A stretch of DNA of 64,000 nucleotides from Pomphorhynchus laevis (lineage: Eukaryota > Acanthocephala > Palaeacanthocephala > Echinorhynchida > Pomphorhynchidae), in the NCBI GenBank assembly GCA_012934845.2, contig WNNJ02000096.1, positions 62,001-126,000 on the forward strand. The letters run 5' to 3'. The notes under the pieces are model-generated. The model was not told where the DNA came from. It did not search any database and saw nothing but the letters and a program-made list of their open reading frames with translations. Shown here piece by piece: positions 33,891-44,128 of the stretch (position 1 is its first letter; the number at the start of each line of letters is the position of its first letter). The translations under genes and the position numbers were made by a program.

Positions 33891-34269
33891 AATGCATACC
33901 ATGCATCTCAGTTTAACTAATATTTGGAAGATAAGTTTACTGGTACTTCCCAGAACATTTACGCTAAAACTTTAATTGGTTGAATATATAGGAAGACCTT
34001 TATGAAACCATTACAATATTGTAAAAAGAATGCGGGGATTAATGTAAATGCAGTGTCGATGGAACGAGGAAATTGGATTAAAACACATAATTATTCTAAC
34101 TCAAGGGTAACCCTGTGTTTTCACTCATTAAAACTAATTTGTTGTAATTTAAATTAGAAAATACAAATTAGTATTATCATTCCAACGATAAGACTTCTTG
34201 ATTTAAGCTTTCATTATTTTCTGATTTATAAGCTGAATTACATAAATTATACTTTAATTTTTTACTCTT
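33891..34269. other. AT-rich stretch, nothing recognised
   Basis: No coding or repeat signal that I can support. Confidence 0.35.
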
Positions 34270-35076
34270 AACCGTGATATTATTGGGGAATATGCCATTA
34301 TACGATTTCCTAATAAGGAGGATTCATCTACAATATGTCCATCTGCTACTAATCAGATTGGCCTAAATGCATCTGAACAACTATTAGTAAAATATTCAGT
34401 CTGTCTATCCTTAGCATTGCTTATGTGACGAGCTCAGCGAGCATCTAATTACAGCAACATCCTTGAAAAAAACGACAACGTTGATGAAAAAGTTTCTAAA
34501 TCATTAGAGTCAACAAATATTTTACATATTCGTCTGAGAAAGGACAGTGACGGGATAAACTTTGATTGTGGTTATGGGTTAACAGCTATCAATGAAGATT
34601 TAATTACATCCGATCATATTCAGGCGAGTTTCCCGATGTAGCACACCCAAACCTTTTCAAAATTTGCAAAACTTCATAACCGGCTTCGGGCAGTAATTTT
34701 TGCTAACATACTTAAGTCTTGTTCTGTGAACATTTAACATAGTCTAAATGATGATCCAATGACGTTACGCTATGTTCTTTCAACAGTCCTTAAAGATTAA
34801 TCTAATAAAATTATCTCTAAGATTCAAGTAGTCTCCCCGCGTGGATAGGAAAAGTGAAGACAGTAGCAGTTGTCCCAGACTTCTAAAAGCCATTTTGAAA
34901 TATGAAGGATCAGTTAAAATTATTCTCCATAATTCGTTTCGTTTGTTCGGTAGCCAAGTCAGAATACTAAAAGATCTGGATGTTGAAGAGCGCAAACGCT
35001 TGCATAATGCGAAGGAACTTTTGAATATACGCATAAATAACAGAAACAAATCTGACAATACGAAATTTTCAGGTCG
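34270..35076 (+). mobile_element. decayed LINE A ORF1 fragment
   Basis: The right half (about 34840-35070) reads RLLKAILKYEGSVKIIL, FRLFGSQVRILKDLDVEERK, then AKELLNIRINNRNKSD. This is the family A ORF1 C-terminal domain ('RLLKVVL ... G-x-IRILRDLS-x-EDR'). The left half has only scattered open pieces and at least three stops. The fragment is cut by the LINE B2 insertion starting at about 35077. Confidence 0.7.
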
Positions 35077-35609
35077 TCCATCCGTAGCCGTACATTTCCT
35101 TCCATCTGGAAATGCACCACTGTTCGTCCTCTATCAAAAAGCAATCTCTCGACTCCTCACTACCATCTTCGTACCGTCCTATCTCACTTCTCTCAACCCT
35201 CTCTAAACTCCTTGAGCGTCTGGTTCTCAAGCAAGTAAATACATATCTCTTTTCCTCCAACTTATTTCCTCCCTTCCAAGCCGCTTTTCGCTCTAATCAC
35301 TCTACTGAAATTGCCTGTCTTAAAGTTTATAACGACTTACTCATATCGCGCGATCATAAATTATGTAGTGTCATAGTTTCTCTTGATCTATCGTCTGCTC
35401 TTGACATCGTCAATCACCCGATTCTTCTCCATCGCCTTCGTCATAATTATGGCTTCTCTTTACTCAATGTATCATGGTTTTCTTCATATCTATCAAACCG
35501 TACATTTCGCGTATATTCTAACTGTTATCTCTCCCGTCCTTCATCCATCCCTTCCGGTGTTCCACAAGGCTCCGTATTAAAAAAAGGATTTATTTTAACG
35601 TGGCAAATG

Positions 35610-35625
35610 CGTGCCAGCGCACGCT
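35610..35625 (-). other. LINE B 3' hairpin, GCGTGC/GCACGC
   Basis: Stem GCGTGC, loop CAGC, stem GCACGC. An outer GTGG/CCAC pair lies about 8 nt outside. Confidence 0.8.
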
Positions 35626-35655
35626 TACATGACCACAACAAAACAAGACTGTGAA

Positions 35656-38553
35656 TCATGTGTCGAGAAGGTGTGAACGGAGGAGGTGTTTGAATGTGAT
35701 AAAGGAGGGGGCGCGGCGGACGTCGAGAGGGAGTTGATTCCAGGCGAGTGAGGCGGCGACGAGGAAGGATCGGAGACCGTAGTTGTTGGAGTAATTAGGA
35801 ACGTGGAGTAAGAGGGTATGACAGGAACGAAGCGATAGCGAGGTGGGGCGAGTATCGTCTAAGAAAGGAAGGTTGATGAACGATGGGGAGCCGACAGCGA
35901 TGAGACGAAAAGTAACGAGAAGAAGGCGGAGTTTGATGCGGATGTGGATGGTGGGCCAGGAGAGTTGGGCAAAATATGTGGATGTGTGGTCGAAGCGACG
36001 GAGACGAAAGAGCACTCGAACGGCGGTGTTGATTATTCGTTGTAGGGGTAGGATGATGGATTTTGGAGAATTGGCGAAAAGGCTAAGGCAGTAATCGATT
36101 TTAGGGAAAAGAAGCGATGAAAGAAGATACATACAAGAACGGAAGTCGATAAGGGGGCGGATACGGCGGATGTCACGGAGAATTAAGTTAGATGAGCGGA
36201 CCTTGTCACGGACGAAGGGTTTAAGGGAAAGGTGATCATCGAAATGGAAGCCTAAGAAAGTGAGATTGTGGACTATGGGGATGATCGATGAGGCAAAATA
36301 TACAGTGGGAGGAGATATGTTTGGTTTACGGGGGAGGATCCACATTATTTTGGACTTTTCGGGGTTTAGAACGAGATGGAGATTTGAGAGAAGTTTGTAG
36401 ATAGAAGAAAGACAGTTGGAACAGAAATGTCGATATCGTGTATGCGATGTGCCGGTGCATGAGCATAGATTAGAATGTCATCGGCGTATTGCATGACGTT
36501 AAAGGAGTAAGGTTTGATAAACGGAGAGAGATCGCCAAGCAGAAGAGAGAAAATCAGGGGACCTAGGACTGAACCTTGTGGGACTCCGCAAAAAATAGGG
36601 ATGGGAGGGGAGGATGATGAATTAGAACAGACGCGAAAAGAACGGTCGGATAGATATGAGGCGAACCATGCTACGGAGGAGGAAGAAAAGCCGTAATCAT
36701 AACGAAGGCGAGAAAGGAGGACGGAGTGGTCGACAATGTCGAATGCGGAGGAGAGGTCGTGGGAGATGAGAACACTATATAGAGCCTTGTCTCGAGAAAT
36801 GAGTAAGTCGTTGTACACTTTTATGCATGCGATTTCTGTCGAGTGATTAGAGCGGAAAGCGGATTGGAAAGGAGGGTACAGATTGGATGAGGAGATATAA
36901 GCGTTGATTTGTATTAAGATGAGGCGTTCTAAGAGCTTAGAAAGAGTAGGGAGTAGTGAAATGGGGCGATAGCTAGAAGGAAGGGAGGGGTCGAGCGATT
37001 GTTTCTTAAGGAGGGGACGAACGATTGCGGATTTCCAGTGTGAAGGGAAGATACGACTGCGGATGGACGAGTTAAACAAGGTTGTGAGAAATGGGGATAT
37101 CGATGAGCATATAGATTTTAATATGTGAGTAGGCAGGGGATCGGCAGGTGAGGTTTTGTTGGGCAAGGACATGAGGACAGATGATACTTCTGTAGGTGAG
37201 ACAGGGAGAAGATGAAAGAGTTCTGGAAGGATGAGAGTAGACTGGGCATAGTGGGATAGGATGGAGACCGGGGTGTGAGAGAGCAAGGTGGATACTTTAG
37301 TCTGGAGAAATGACGAATAATCATTGGCATTGATGTTGCACGGCGAAGAGAAGCGAGCAAGGATTGAGTTAAAAGTATGCCAGAGAGTCTTAGAGTTGAA
37401 TGAAGTGATTATTTTATGCTGCCAGAAAGAGTTGCATTTGGTACGTAGTAGGTTGAGATGATACCGGCGATAAGCAAGATAGGAATCACGGAAAGACGGA
37501 GTGATCGAGCGGAAATCACGTCTGAGAGAGCTGTGATAGACTCGAAAAGCATGGCGGAGTCGACGCTTTGAGAGTATGCATTGGATGTCAAACCATGGGG
37601 CACGGTGCAAGCGACGGTGTGGGTGAGACTTGAAGGGCAAGAGAATATAGAGAGTAGGTGTGAGTTCAGAGTCGAAAAGAAAGGCAAGATCTTGAGGAAA
37701 GGATGATGTTATTGTGTGAGAAGATAGAGACGATTTAACTTAAGCGGAGCGGAGAAGAGGGAGGTCAAGTTTTCTCCAAGGGCGACGTAGGATGGTAGGT
37801 GTGTGAAGCGGGGAGTGGTTGGAAGTGAGATCAAGGGTGACGAGAAAGTGATCGGATAGACCATGATCGGAGATGGACAGTGAGGTGTAGGCAGCAAAAC
37901 GATCAAGGACAGCGATAATGTTGACTGGCTTGTCAAGGATTTCTGTGGCGGGGGAGTGGAGATGAGTTTGTAATTGTAGTTGGATAGAATGTTGATGAAC
38001 CGAATGGAATCGGGGGAAGAGGGGCGGTCTAGGCGGATGTTGAAGTCACCTATAACGAGTGAAGTGATGGAGGAAAAAAACAACGGGTAAGGTAGTCAGC
38101 GAGTTCGGTAAAAAATAATGATGTATGATCTGATGAACCAGGACGGTATTCAATTGGGAGATCTAAAGTGATCGGTCTAGAAGAACGATAAGTGAGCAAT
38201 TCAAAATAGCAAGGACTGAAAGGGGGATTGATTTTGCGAAGAGACGCGGGGTGACGCGCGAATGCGACGATGCCGCCATGATTAGAGAATTTAGAAGGGC
38301 ATGAGCTGAGGGGGCGGGCGGATTTGACTAGGGAGCAACCGGCAGAGAGCAGACGGCGAATGGAAAGGTTGTCGGAATCTGAGTGCCAGGATTCGGTGAG
38401 GCAGAAGAGATCGATGGATTGCTTGGTGAATAGGTTGAGGATAAGATCGGATTTATTGAGAATAGATCTAGTGTTGAGGAGACCGAGGCGGAAACCGTGT
38501 GTTGTGGCGAAAGAGTCTAGTGGAGAAGACACATAGGAGAGATGGAGCGCCAT
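35656..38553 (-). pseudogene. LINE B1 ORF2 (APE endonuclease-RT), three frame changes
   Basis: An ATG at 38553 starts MALHLSYVSS. The endonuclease part has LLNTRSILNKSD (Asn), LTESWHSDSD (Glu), VIGDFNIRLDRP and a distal SDH-like region. The RT part (36366-37640) has SSYRPISLLPTLSKLLERLI, SAFRSNHSTEIAC, HDLSSAFDIVDHSVLL, GVPQGSVLGPLIFSLLLGDL and MQYADDILIYAHAP. The C-terminus (35656-36345) has LRSCHTLLLHVP and WNQLPLDVRR. Frame changes lie near 38070 (at a run of seven T), near 37700 and near 36360. The first two also occur in the copy at 52-55 kb. The HSTE and SSAFD wording resembles L2/CR1-group LINEs. Confidence 0.88.
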
Positions 38554-39542
38554 CGAATTTTTGGACGGGTGTGGACAACTTGAAAATTTCCGTCTATGTT
38601 TCGGATGGAGAGTGATGTTTCGCCGTTTTCCTCGCGACGGCGTTTTTCGATGCGGGCTGAAGAGATTTGAGCGATTTCAGAAGGGGCGCGATCGGGGAAA
38701 ATTCGAGTGGTTGAAGATGACATGAGTTTGAATCGTTGAGAGAGGACAGAAGACGCGTGAGAGCGATGCTTGAAAACAATTTTTAGGAGAGGGGGCTGGG
38801 AAGGATTAGATTGAGAAGATTTGTTTAGACGGATGAATGCGACAGGAGAAATGTCCTTGAAAAAGGATGGTTTATCCGCAGGAACAATATACGAGAGGAT
38901 GGATCTGAAGGCGGAAACATCGTGGTCTAGACGTGCTTGTGGAGATAAGGAGTTAGAAGGCGTGATATTAGTGACAATGACGCAACGATCGCGAGAAGCA
39001 AAGCGCTTCCGTAAAGGAGGACGACTGACGTGAGTAGGTGAGATCACGATAGAAGAGCTGGCAGTTGATGATTTGGAGGGATTTGGTTTGACGACGGGAG
39101 ACATAGAGGATAATGATAATAAAGAGGGTGGCAAGCGATGTGAGGAAAGGTTATGAGTGGAAGGATAGTGGAGGTTGGTGGAGGTGATTTTGATTGATGG
39201 ATGCAAGGTATTGAGAAACGAGACGGGAAGGACGGGACGTGGGGTGTCGGGGAGTGAAGATGACATGGAATGGGAAGTGTATATGGTGGCAGGGTCGGTG
39301 GGTGGAGAAAGGACATTAGAAACGACGGGGGTAGTTTGAGTTGACGTGTTGGATGTTGATATGTGCTTATTGAAAAGGTTGCAGATTAGTTTGTTGGCAC
39401 AAAAACCACATACGAAGTCTTCTTTAGCCTTATTCTTGTCGCAGGTGATTGTTGTCCAGACGCTGCAGTCGTGTATCGAGCACTGTACTTGCAGTTGTCC
39501 ATAGTTGGTGTCGGTCTTAGTTGTTTTCTTAGTCCTCCCCAA
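38517..39542 (-). CDS. LINE B1 ORF1, open
   Basis: 341 residues. The N-terminus has QVQCSIHDCSVWTTITC then DFVCGFC, the same zinc-ribbon-like motif as family A. A long Ser/Pro/Thr linker follows (about 60-180). The C-terminal domain has RDRCVIVTNIT, ARLDHDVSAFRSIL, LLKIVFKHRSHASSVLSQRF, RIFPDRAPSEIAQ and SIRNIDGNFQVVHTRPKIRW. Overall it is the same ORF1p plan as A1. The first codon is TTG at a chimeric junction, and the next ATG is far inside, so this copy may not be translated. ORF2 starts 37 nt before its stop. Confidence 0.82.
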   Translation of the reverse strand: MGRTKKTTKTDTNYGQLQVQCSIHDCSVWTTITCDKNKAKEDFVCGFCANKLICNLFNKHISTSNTSTQTTPVVSNVLSPPTDPATIYTSHSMSSSLPDTPRPVLPVSFLNTLHPSIKITSTNLHYPSTHNLSSHRLPPSLLSLSSMSPVVKPNPSKSSTASSSIVISPTHVSRPPLRKRFASRDRCVIVTNITPSNSLSPQARLDHDVSAFRSILSYIVPADKPSFFKDISPVAFIRLNKSSQSNPSQPPLLKIVFKHRSHASSVLSQRFKLMSSSTTRIFPDRAPSEIAQISSARIEKRRREENGETSLSIRNIDGNFQVVHTRPKIRWRSISPMCLLH

Positions 39543-39804
39543 AATATTATGTGGATCCTACCTTGACGCTTCGACTCAGAACCTCCTTCCTTATCATTAA
39601 ATTCTAAAAATTTTCCTATCGTTGATAATCACATTTTCTTAGGCTTTCATTTCGACAACCGACTTTCACTTAAACCTTTCGTTAAAGATGAAGTACGCTC
39701 ATCTACCTTGATACTCCGCAATCTCCGTCAAGTTTGTAGATAGATTGATTTACCTTCTCGTATGACTCTCATATATTCTCTCCTTTTTTCTAGACTCGAT
39801 TATT
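39543..39804 (+). mobile_element. inverted B2 piece joined to the 5' end of the B1 insertion
   Basis: It reads IMWILPRRFDSEPPSLSLNS, then FLGFHFDNRLSLKPFV to SLLFSRLDYC, the B2 RT C-terminal region, in plus orientation. It lies between the B1 start (39542) and the right GTATTA duplication (39805). It carries the same TGTAGATAG stop as the B2 copy at 63.45 kb, so it came from that sublineage and not from the host B2 copy around it. Confidence 0.75.
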
Positions 39805-39912
39805 GTATTAGGCCCTATGCTTTCCTCTCTTCTTCTCGGTGACTTGTCTTCGATTTATCATACATTTATCTTCCATGTTATTATTATTATTATTATTAAT
39901 TGACAACGAATT

Positions 39913-39924
39913 GAGCCGAGGCTC
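39913..39924 (-). other. 3' stem-loop of LINE A4
   Basis: A 5-bp stem GAGCC/GGCTC with a 2-nt loop, about 15 nt upstream of the (TAA)n tail. Confidence 0.55.
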
Positions 39925-40000
39925 TTTACAAGTTGCTTCACAAAATAAAAAGAATAAAAAGAATAAGAGTCGTTTTGTCCCTCCATCATCAAATAAACTA

Positions 40001-41791
40001 CTAAAAATCCCACCGTTGTCTTGAGAAGGAAGGGTCATCATCCAGTAGGGCGCAAAAACTTGAAGCAGTAGACGACAAAACGGTCGCACTCTGAAGCGAA
40101 TTCCAAGATCGTACGACTCGTTTGGCAAAGCAGGAAACTGCATGCATGTACCTTTGTGTTTTCAGCATCAGGGGATGTCCGCGAAGAGAAGGTTGACCTC
40201 TCAGTTGCAGTAGATGTGACAGTGGATGATCTTTAGTATGCAGAATTTTCCAAACAAGAGAGAGATCTCGCTTGTCACGGATATATCGCAGACAAGGCAT
40301 ATTTAATATCTGGAGGCGTTTCGCGTAGCCATAAATATGCAGCCCTGAGACTAATTTAGTTGTTGATCTGAACACTTTCTCTAATGCACGACGCTCATAA
40401 GTAGTTTCGGGATAACAAGCTGGCGATGCGTATAAGATATGGCTCAAGAAAAACGCATTTGCTAAGGTATGGTAACATGACGGATCTATGCCTATCAGAG
40501 CTCGACGAGTATGCCCTATTAAGCGTTTTGTGATGCAACACACGTAGTCTGAATGCTTTCGAGTGGATAAGTCAGCACAAACCCAAACTCCCAAATCTTT
40601 ATATGAGTGGGTTCTTTCGATACTAATTGAACCAAACTGGTACTCACCTCCAAGATGATCACATGATCTTCGTGATATACGCATACATGTACATTTAGCG
40701 GAATTGATCCTCAAGTGATTTCGTATAGACCAATTGGATATAACGTCGACGTCGCTTTGTAAATGCTGTTTGTCAAGATCGGAAATAATAGGTCGCCAAA
40801 CTTTAAGATCATCTGCATATAATAAACTGAATGAACTGATATTTGGTATCAAATCGTTGATATAAAGACTGAATAAGATGGGACCCAATACACTTCCCTG
40901 TGGAACACCTAACAACACTGGAAATGGACTCGACAGCGACTCATTTACTCGTACGACACTTTGTCGGTTGGAAAGGAATACACGAATCCAGTTTATGATC
41001 CTCTTATCAAGATGAATGTGCTCCAACTTCTCAATAAGACGCGTGTGATTAACTGAGTCGAACGCTTTTGAGAAATCAAAGAAAATGACATCAACTGGTA
41101 TGCCTTGATCATAATAGTGATACCAATTTTCACGTGCATGTACAAGATTAGTAGTCGTGGAATAACCTTTTCGGAAGCCATGCTGTGCTGGGTTCAAAAT
41201 TTGAAATCTATTTAGAAATTCTATTATTCGTCGCTTAATCAATCTTTCTAGCACACGACAACACACGCAAGTGAGACTAATAGGCCTATAATTGTCAATG
41301 GACGAACTATCCCCTTTCTTATAAATAGGACAGATGATGGAATTCTGCCAATCAGAAGGAACAACGCCAAAAGCAACAGACGCAGAGAAAATATTGTAAA
41401 GCGGATGACATATTATGTCAGCGATGTTGCGCAGATATACTGGCGGCAAGCCATCTGGACCCGCACCTGCTTTGCATTTAAGTTTCCGAAGCTCTTGGAG
41501 AACATCATCACATCGGAAGAGGTCGCTGGTGTCATCTCCGGGCCATGTAAATGTACACGGATCACCCATTGTCACATCCTTATGGTCAAGATTCAAAGAA
41601 TGGAAATGATTTCTAAACATATTTGTTATCTGCAAAGAATCAGTTATGACTTTCCCATCGTCACGTTGAATACAATTTATAGGTTTACAGCGCGTATGCT
41701 TAGCAGTCACATACCTAAAGAAAGAGCGGGGATCACGGTGACAGTTTATACTTAGTTGATTTTCGAAAGATCGCCTACCAGTTCGCTTCAT
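40001..41791 (-). CDS. LINE A4 ORF2, RT part (5'-truncated, otherwise open)
   Basis: 596 residues from an internal ATG. The frame is open to the truncation at 41869. RT motifs are GAGPDGLPPVYLRNI, DNYRPISLTCVCCRVLERLI, HGFRKGYSTTTNLV, FFDFSKAFDSVNH, GVPQGSVLGPILFSLYINDL, LLYADDLKVWRPI and KCTCMRISR. The C-terminus has YKDLGVWVCADLS, LSHILYASPACYPET, LVWKILHTKDHPL, LRGQPSLRGHPLML and VVRSWNSLQ. The endonuclease is absent. Because only this half remains, the copy cannot retrotranspose on its own. It is closest in wording to A2 and A3. Confidence 0.9.
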   Translation of the reverse strand: MKRTGRRSFENQLSINCHRDPRSFFRYVTAKHTRCKPINCIQRDDGKVITDSLQITNMFRNHFHSLNLDHKDVTMGDPCTFTWPGDDTSDLFRCDDVLQELRKLKCKAGAGPDGLPPVYLRNIADIICHPLYNIFSASVAFGVVPSDWQNSIICPIYKKGDSSSIDNYRPISLTCVCCRVLERLIKRRIIEFLNRFQILNPAQHGFRKGYSTTTNLVHARENWYHYYDQGIPVDVIFFDFSKAFDSVNHTRLIEKLEHIHLDKRIINWIRVFLSNRQSVVRVNESLSSPFPVLLGVPQGSVLGPILFSLYINDLIPNISSFSLLYADDLKVWRPIISDLDKQHLQSDVDVISNWSIRNHLRINSAKCTCMRISRRSCDHLGGEYQFGSISIERTHSYKDLGVWVCADLSTRKHSDYVCCITKRLIGHTRRALIGIDPSCYHTLANAFFLSHILYASPACYPETTYERRALEKVFRSTTKLVSGLHIYGYAKRLQILNMPCLRYIRDKRDLSLVWKILHTKDHPLSHLLQLRGQPSLRGHPLMLKTQRYMHAVSCFAKRVVRSWNSLQSATVLSSTASSFCALLDDDPSFSRQRWDF

Positions 41792-42282
41792 GGACGTAAC
41801 GAGGTTTCGCCATTTCTTATAAGTGCTGAAATTAGCTCTATCTTTACGATAGTTATTAAAGGCCTTGCTATGTTATGCAATATACTGATGGCATTCTCAT
41901 CTATGCTCACGCACCTGCTTATCGTATTCATGAATTTAGTGTTTATGATTCCAGCTGTCTTGTCTCAATTTCCAACCATCTTTCTTCCCTTCGCCTTTCT
42001 CTGAATCCTGATAAATCTAAAATTATGTGGATCCTACCTCGACGCTTCGACTTAGAATCTCCTTCTTTATCATTAAATTCTACAATTCTTCCTATCGTTG
42101 ATAATCTCGTTTTCTTAGGCTTTCATTTCGACAACCGACTTTCACTTAAACCTTTCGTTAAAACGCCAAATCTGATCACATTTAAACAATTTAACTAATT
42201 TATCTGTATGATTTTTGCTGTGTTTTTTAGTTTGTGGACTTTTTTTAAAGAAATTTATTATTATTAGTTAGTGGACTTGTAA

Positions 42283-42299
42283 GCGTGCAGCTGGAACGC
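42283..42299 (+). other. LINE B2 3' hairpin (host copy)
   Basis: GCGTGC, loop AGCTG, GAACGC, one mismatch in the stem. It is followed by ATTTGCCACTTTAAATAAA. Confidence 0.65.
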
Positions 42300-42315
42300 A
42301 TTTGCCACTTTAAAT

Positions 42316-42860
42316 AAATTATTATTGTTAAGTAATCTAAGGTGCGTGTCGGTATTTTCGTTCTTTGTGGCTACACAAAATAAATAAACCACTTTTGCGT
42401 TAGAAATGACATCCCTTGAGGAATCGGCAAGAATTTGTGATAATGATTTTCTTACATTCAACAAATCATCAATGAATATTAACAGATGTTGATTTAGGTA
42501 CATTCATAAAGATGACATTTTTTGATCGATCTGAACGTTTCTGTAGTTTAGTATTCGAAAAAGCGTACTCCGTTGGGCAACTTGCTTTCCCATTATCGTT
42601 GAGAATGAATCGACTTAAGTTGCTGTGAAGCGATTAGATTGCTGAATTATCAGATGTGGTAACTGCCGGATCAGTGTCAAAAACTTGATACTGCACTGTC
42701 TGATAGCTGAAATATAGAGATAGCCCTGGTCAGATGATTTGTCTGCCATCGTTTCCGTATCCAACCGACGATCATCAGAATTAACATCATCTATTTGATT
42801 ATGTCTTGTTGTACAACGGATACTGAAAACTTGCATTAATTTGTTTTTGCGCGCTCCCTT
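42316..42860. other. unassigned stretch
   Basis: Mixed composition with minus-strand open pieces (86 codons at 42615-42875, 79 codons at 42264-42503) that lack a motif I can name. It could be an eroded element. Confidence 0.3.
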
Positions 42861-42955
42861 CTTTATCACATTCAAACACCTCCTCCTTCACACCTTCTCG
42901 ACACATTTTTGTTTTGTTGTGGTCATGTAAGCGTGCGCTGGCACAGTATATGCAC
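42861..42955 (+). mobile_element. solo LINE B1 3' end
   Basis: It shows the end of B1 ORF2 (CACATTCAAACACCTCCTCC, then the TCTCGACAC stop region), GTGGTCATGTAA, and hairpin GCGTGC-GCTG-GCAC with a damaged last arm (42931-42946). This is an extreme 5' truncation like the one at 15.4 kb. Confidence 0.8.
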
Positions 42956-43569
42956 ATTAGATTTGAAATTATCAAAATACGTTTTAGTGTACATCTATGT
43001 AATTATTACATTTTCCTTCAAACTAATCCGAAGGAATAATAAAGACAATCTGTATCATCGTAGTGATATATTCCATTCTATAAAAGGTCGCACGTATTGG
43101 TTTACTCTTAAAAAAGCTAATTGGAACCAAATTCAGTTTTTTGACTGGACTAATAAAAGTAATTTTATATTAAAATTTGCTTAAATCATCAAATAGTATG
43201 ATAATCTACATTCTATTTGAGATTAAAGTATTTATTCATTTTTATATGATAATCTACATTCAATTTGAGATTAATTCTACTCTCTAGATTCGTATTTTTG
43301 GGATTAACCAAGATGATATATTAAGTTCGAAAAAATAAGCATAATCCTATATTTAAATAGCTTAAGCGATCATCCCCAGGAAAGGAAAAAAGTCAATTTT
43401 TTTGGGCAATATGTTCTTAAACACGAAACAATATACGGTCACAGTAATGATTTTAATTTTGTAAAAAATATTTATGTAGTGAGAAAATAATGCAATGCTA
43501 GAAAATAAAGTATATTGCAGAAAATGACACGCTGTTTTAAATTTTAGTAGGTTCAATCTGTTTAAAATA
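42956..43569. other. AT-rich stretch with a short direct repeat
   Basis: TATGATAATCTACATTC plus about 14 more bases is repeated at about 43196 and 43246. I recognise no gene. Confidence 0.5.
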
Positions 43570-44128
43570 TTATACCATCCGCAGATTAGTTTTTAATACA
43601 AATTCTTACTCCAATTCAGTCTCCCTAAATAACTCATTAGCTGCCCCCATTCGCCGGACTTATGACCGATCACAATGTCTAATCATAGCTAATATAAGGG
43701 AATCATCGGCTACTAACAACCATTTACGTGTACAGCATGACGTCAAAGCTGTACAATCCTTCTTCTCTGAGATATTACACACCTGTTCCCCTACTGAGCT
43801 GCAGCAATTCAGAGTTCTCCACCTTTATAGACTGGGGAAAATAATATCAGATAACAGTCCACGCCTCCTTATGGTCATCCTAGCAACGCCCGATATGTGT
43901 ACATTAGCTTTAAAATACGGTTATCATCTTGCAGGTACTGGATTGATCCTTCGCAGAGATCTTTCGATCGAGGACAGAACTCGACTGAAACGAGCAAAGA
44001 GCGAACTTAGTAACAGAGTAGCTAACCGTGAGAGTAACCTCACCGTCATAAATTTTCGTGTAGTGCGACGCAAGACTTCAACTCCTATCTGGATTCGTTC
44101 CATTGGCAACAGTGGAAACATCGGGTAG
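43570..44128 (+). pseudogene. LINE A5 ORF1, C-terminal half
   Basis: An open frame with no ATG at its left reads SQCLIIANIRESSATNNHL, then VKAVQSFFSEILHTC, VLHLYRLGKIISDNSPRLL, GLILRRDLSIEDRTRLKRAK and LTVINFRVVRRK. This is the RRM/CTD-type ORF1 C-terminus of family A. The N-terminal zinc part is missing, so the element is 5'-truncated in ORF1. It overlaps the ORF2 start (44103) by 26 nt. Confidence 0.82.

Larger units (their letters stand above)
35580..39542 (-). mobile_element. LINE B1, nearly full-length, ORF1 open, ORF2 frameshifted
   Basis: The minus-strand element runs from ORF1 codon 1 (39542) to the tail at 35580-35595. The 3' UTR hairpin is GCGTGC-CAGC-GCACGC (35610-35625). ORF1 and ORF2 overlap by 37 nt, as in B2. 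The first ORF1 codon is TTG, right at the junction with the inverted piece 39543-39804, so the ATG was probably lost there. It is flanked, together with that piece, by a 6-bp GTATTA duplication. It is very similar to the copy at 52.1-55.1 kb. Confidence 0.9.
39882..41869 (-). mobile_element. LINE A4, 5'-truncated, with exact 7-bp target duplication
   Basis: The minus-strand insertion is flanked by ATGTTAT at 39875-39881 and 41870-41876, splitting the B2 reading just before MQYA[DT]D. The element starts in the endonuclease-RT linker (RANFSTYKKWRNLV) and ends with stem GAGCC-TC-GGCTC (39913-39924, read on the minus strand) and a (TAA)6-type tail. The remaining ORF2 is open, so the insertion is young. 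Confidence 0.93.
35077..42315 (+). mobile_element. LINE B2 copy carrying two nested LINE insertions
   Basis: The host B2 pieces are 35077-35579 (RT: IKKQSLDSSLPSSYRPISLL to GVPQGSVL), 39811-39881 (short RT piece), and 41870-42315 (MQYTDGILIYAHAPAYRIHE to LSLKPFVK, then a deletion to the last residues, then the 3' UTR). Insertions are 35580-39804 (B1 with an inverted 5' piece; flanking GTATTA duplications at 35574-35579 and 39805-39810) and 39882-41869 (A4; flanking ATGTTAT duplications). The 3' hairpin is GCGTGC-AGCTG-GAACGC (42283-42299). It is 5'-truncated inside ORF2 and dead. Confidence 0.85.

Noticed and set aside
35077-35577. LINE A ORF1 to LINE B RT fusion gene (open across 35,000-35,206)
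   Set aside because: The B2 sequence begins abruptly at about 35077 inside the A ORF1 fragment. The join is an insertion boundary, not a gene fusion.
35843-36094. Plus-strand Arg-rich frames opposite LINE B (also near 22763, 36514, 38324, 48554)
   Set aside because: They recur wherever LINE B lies on the minus strand and are antisense shadows.
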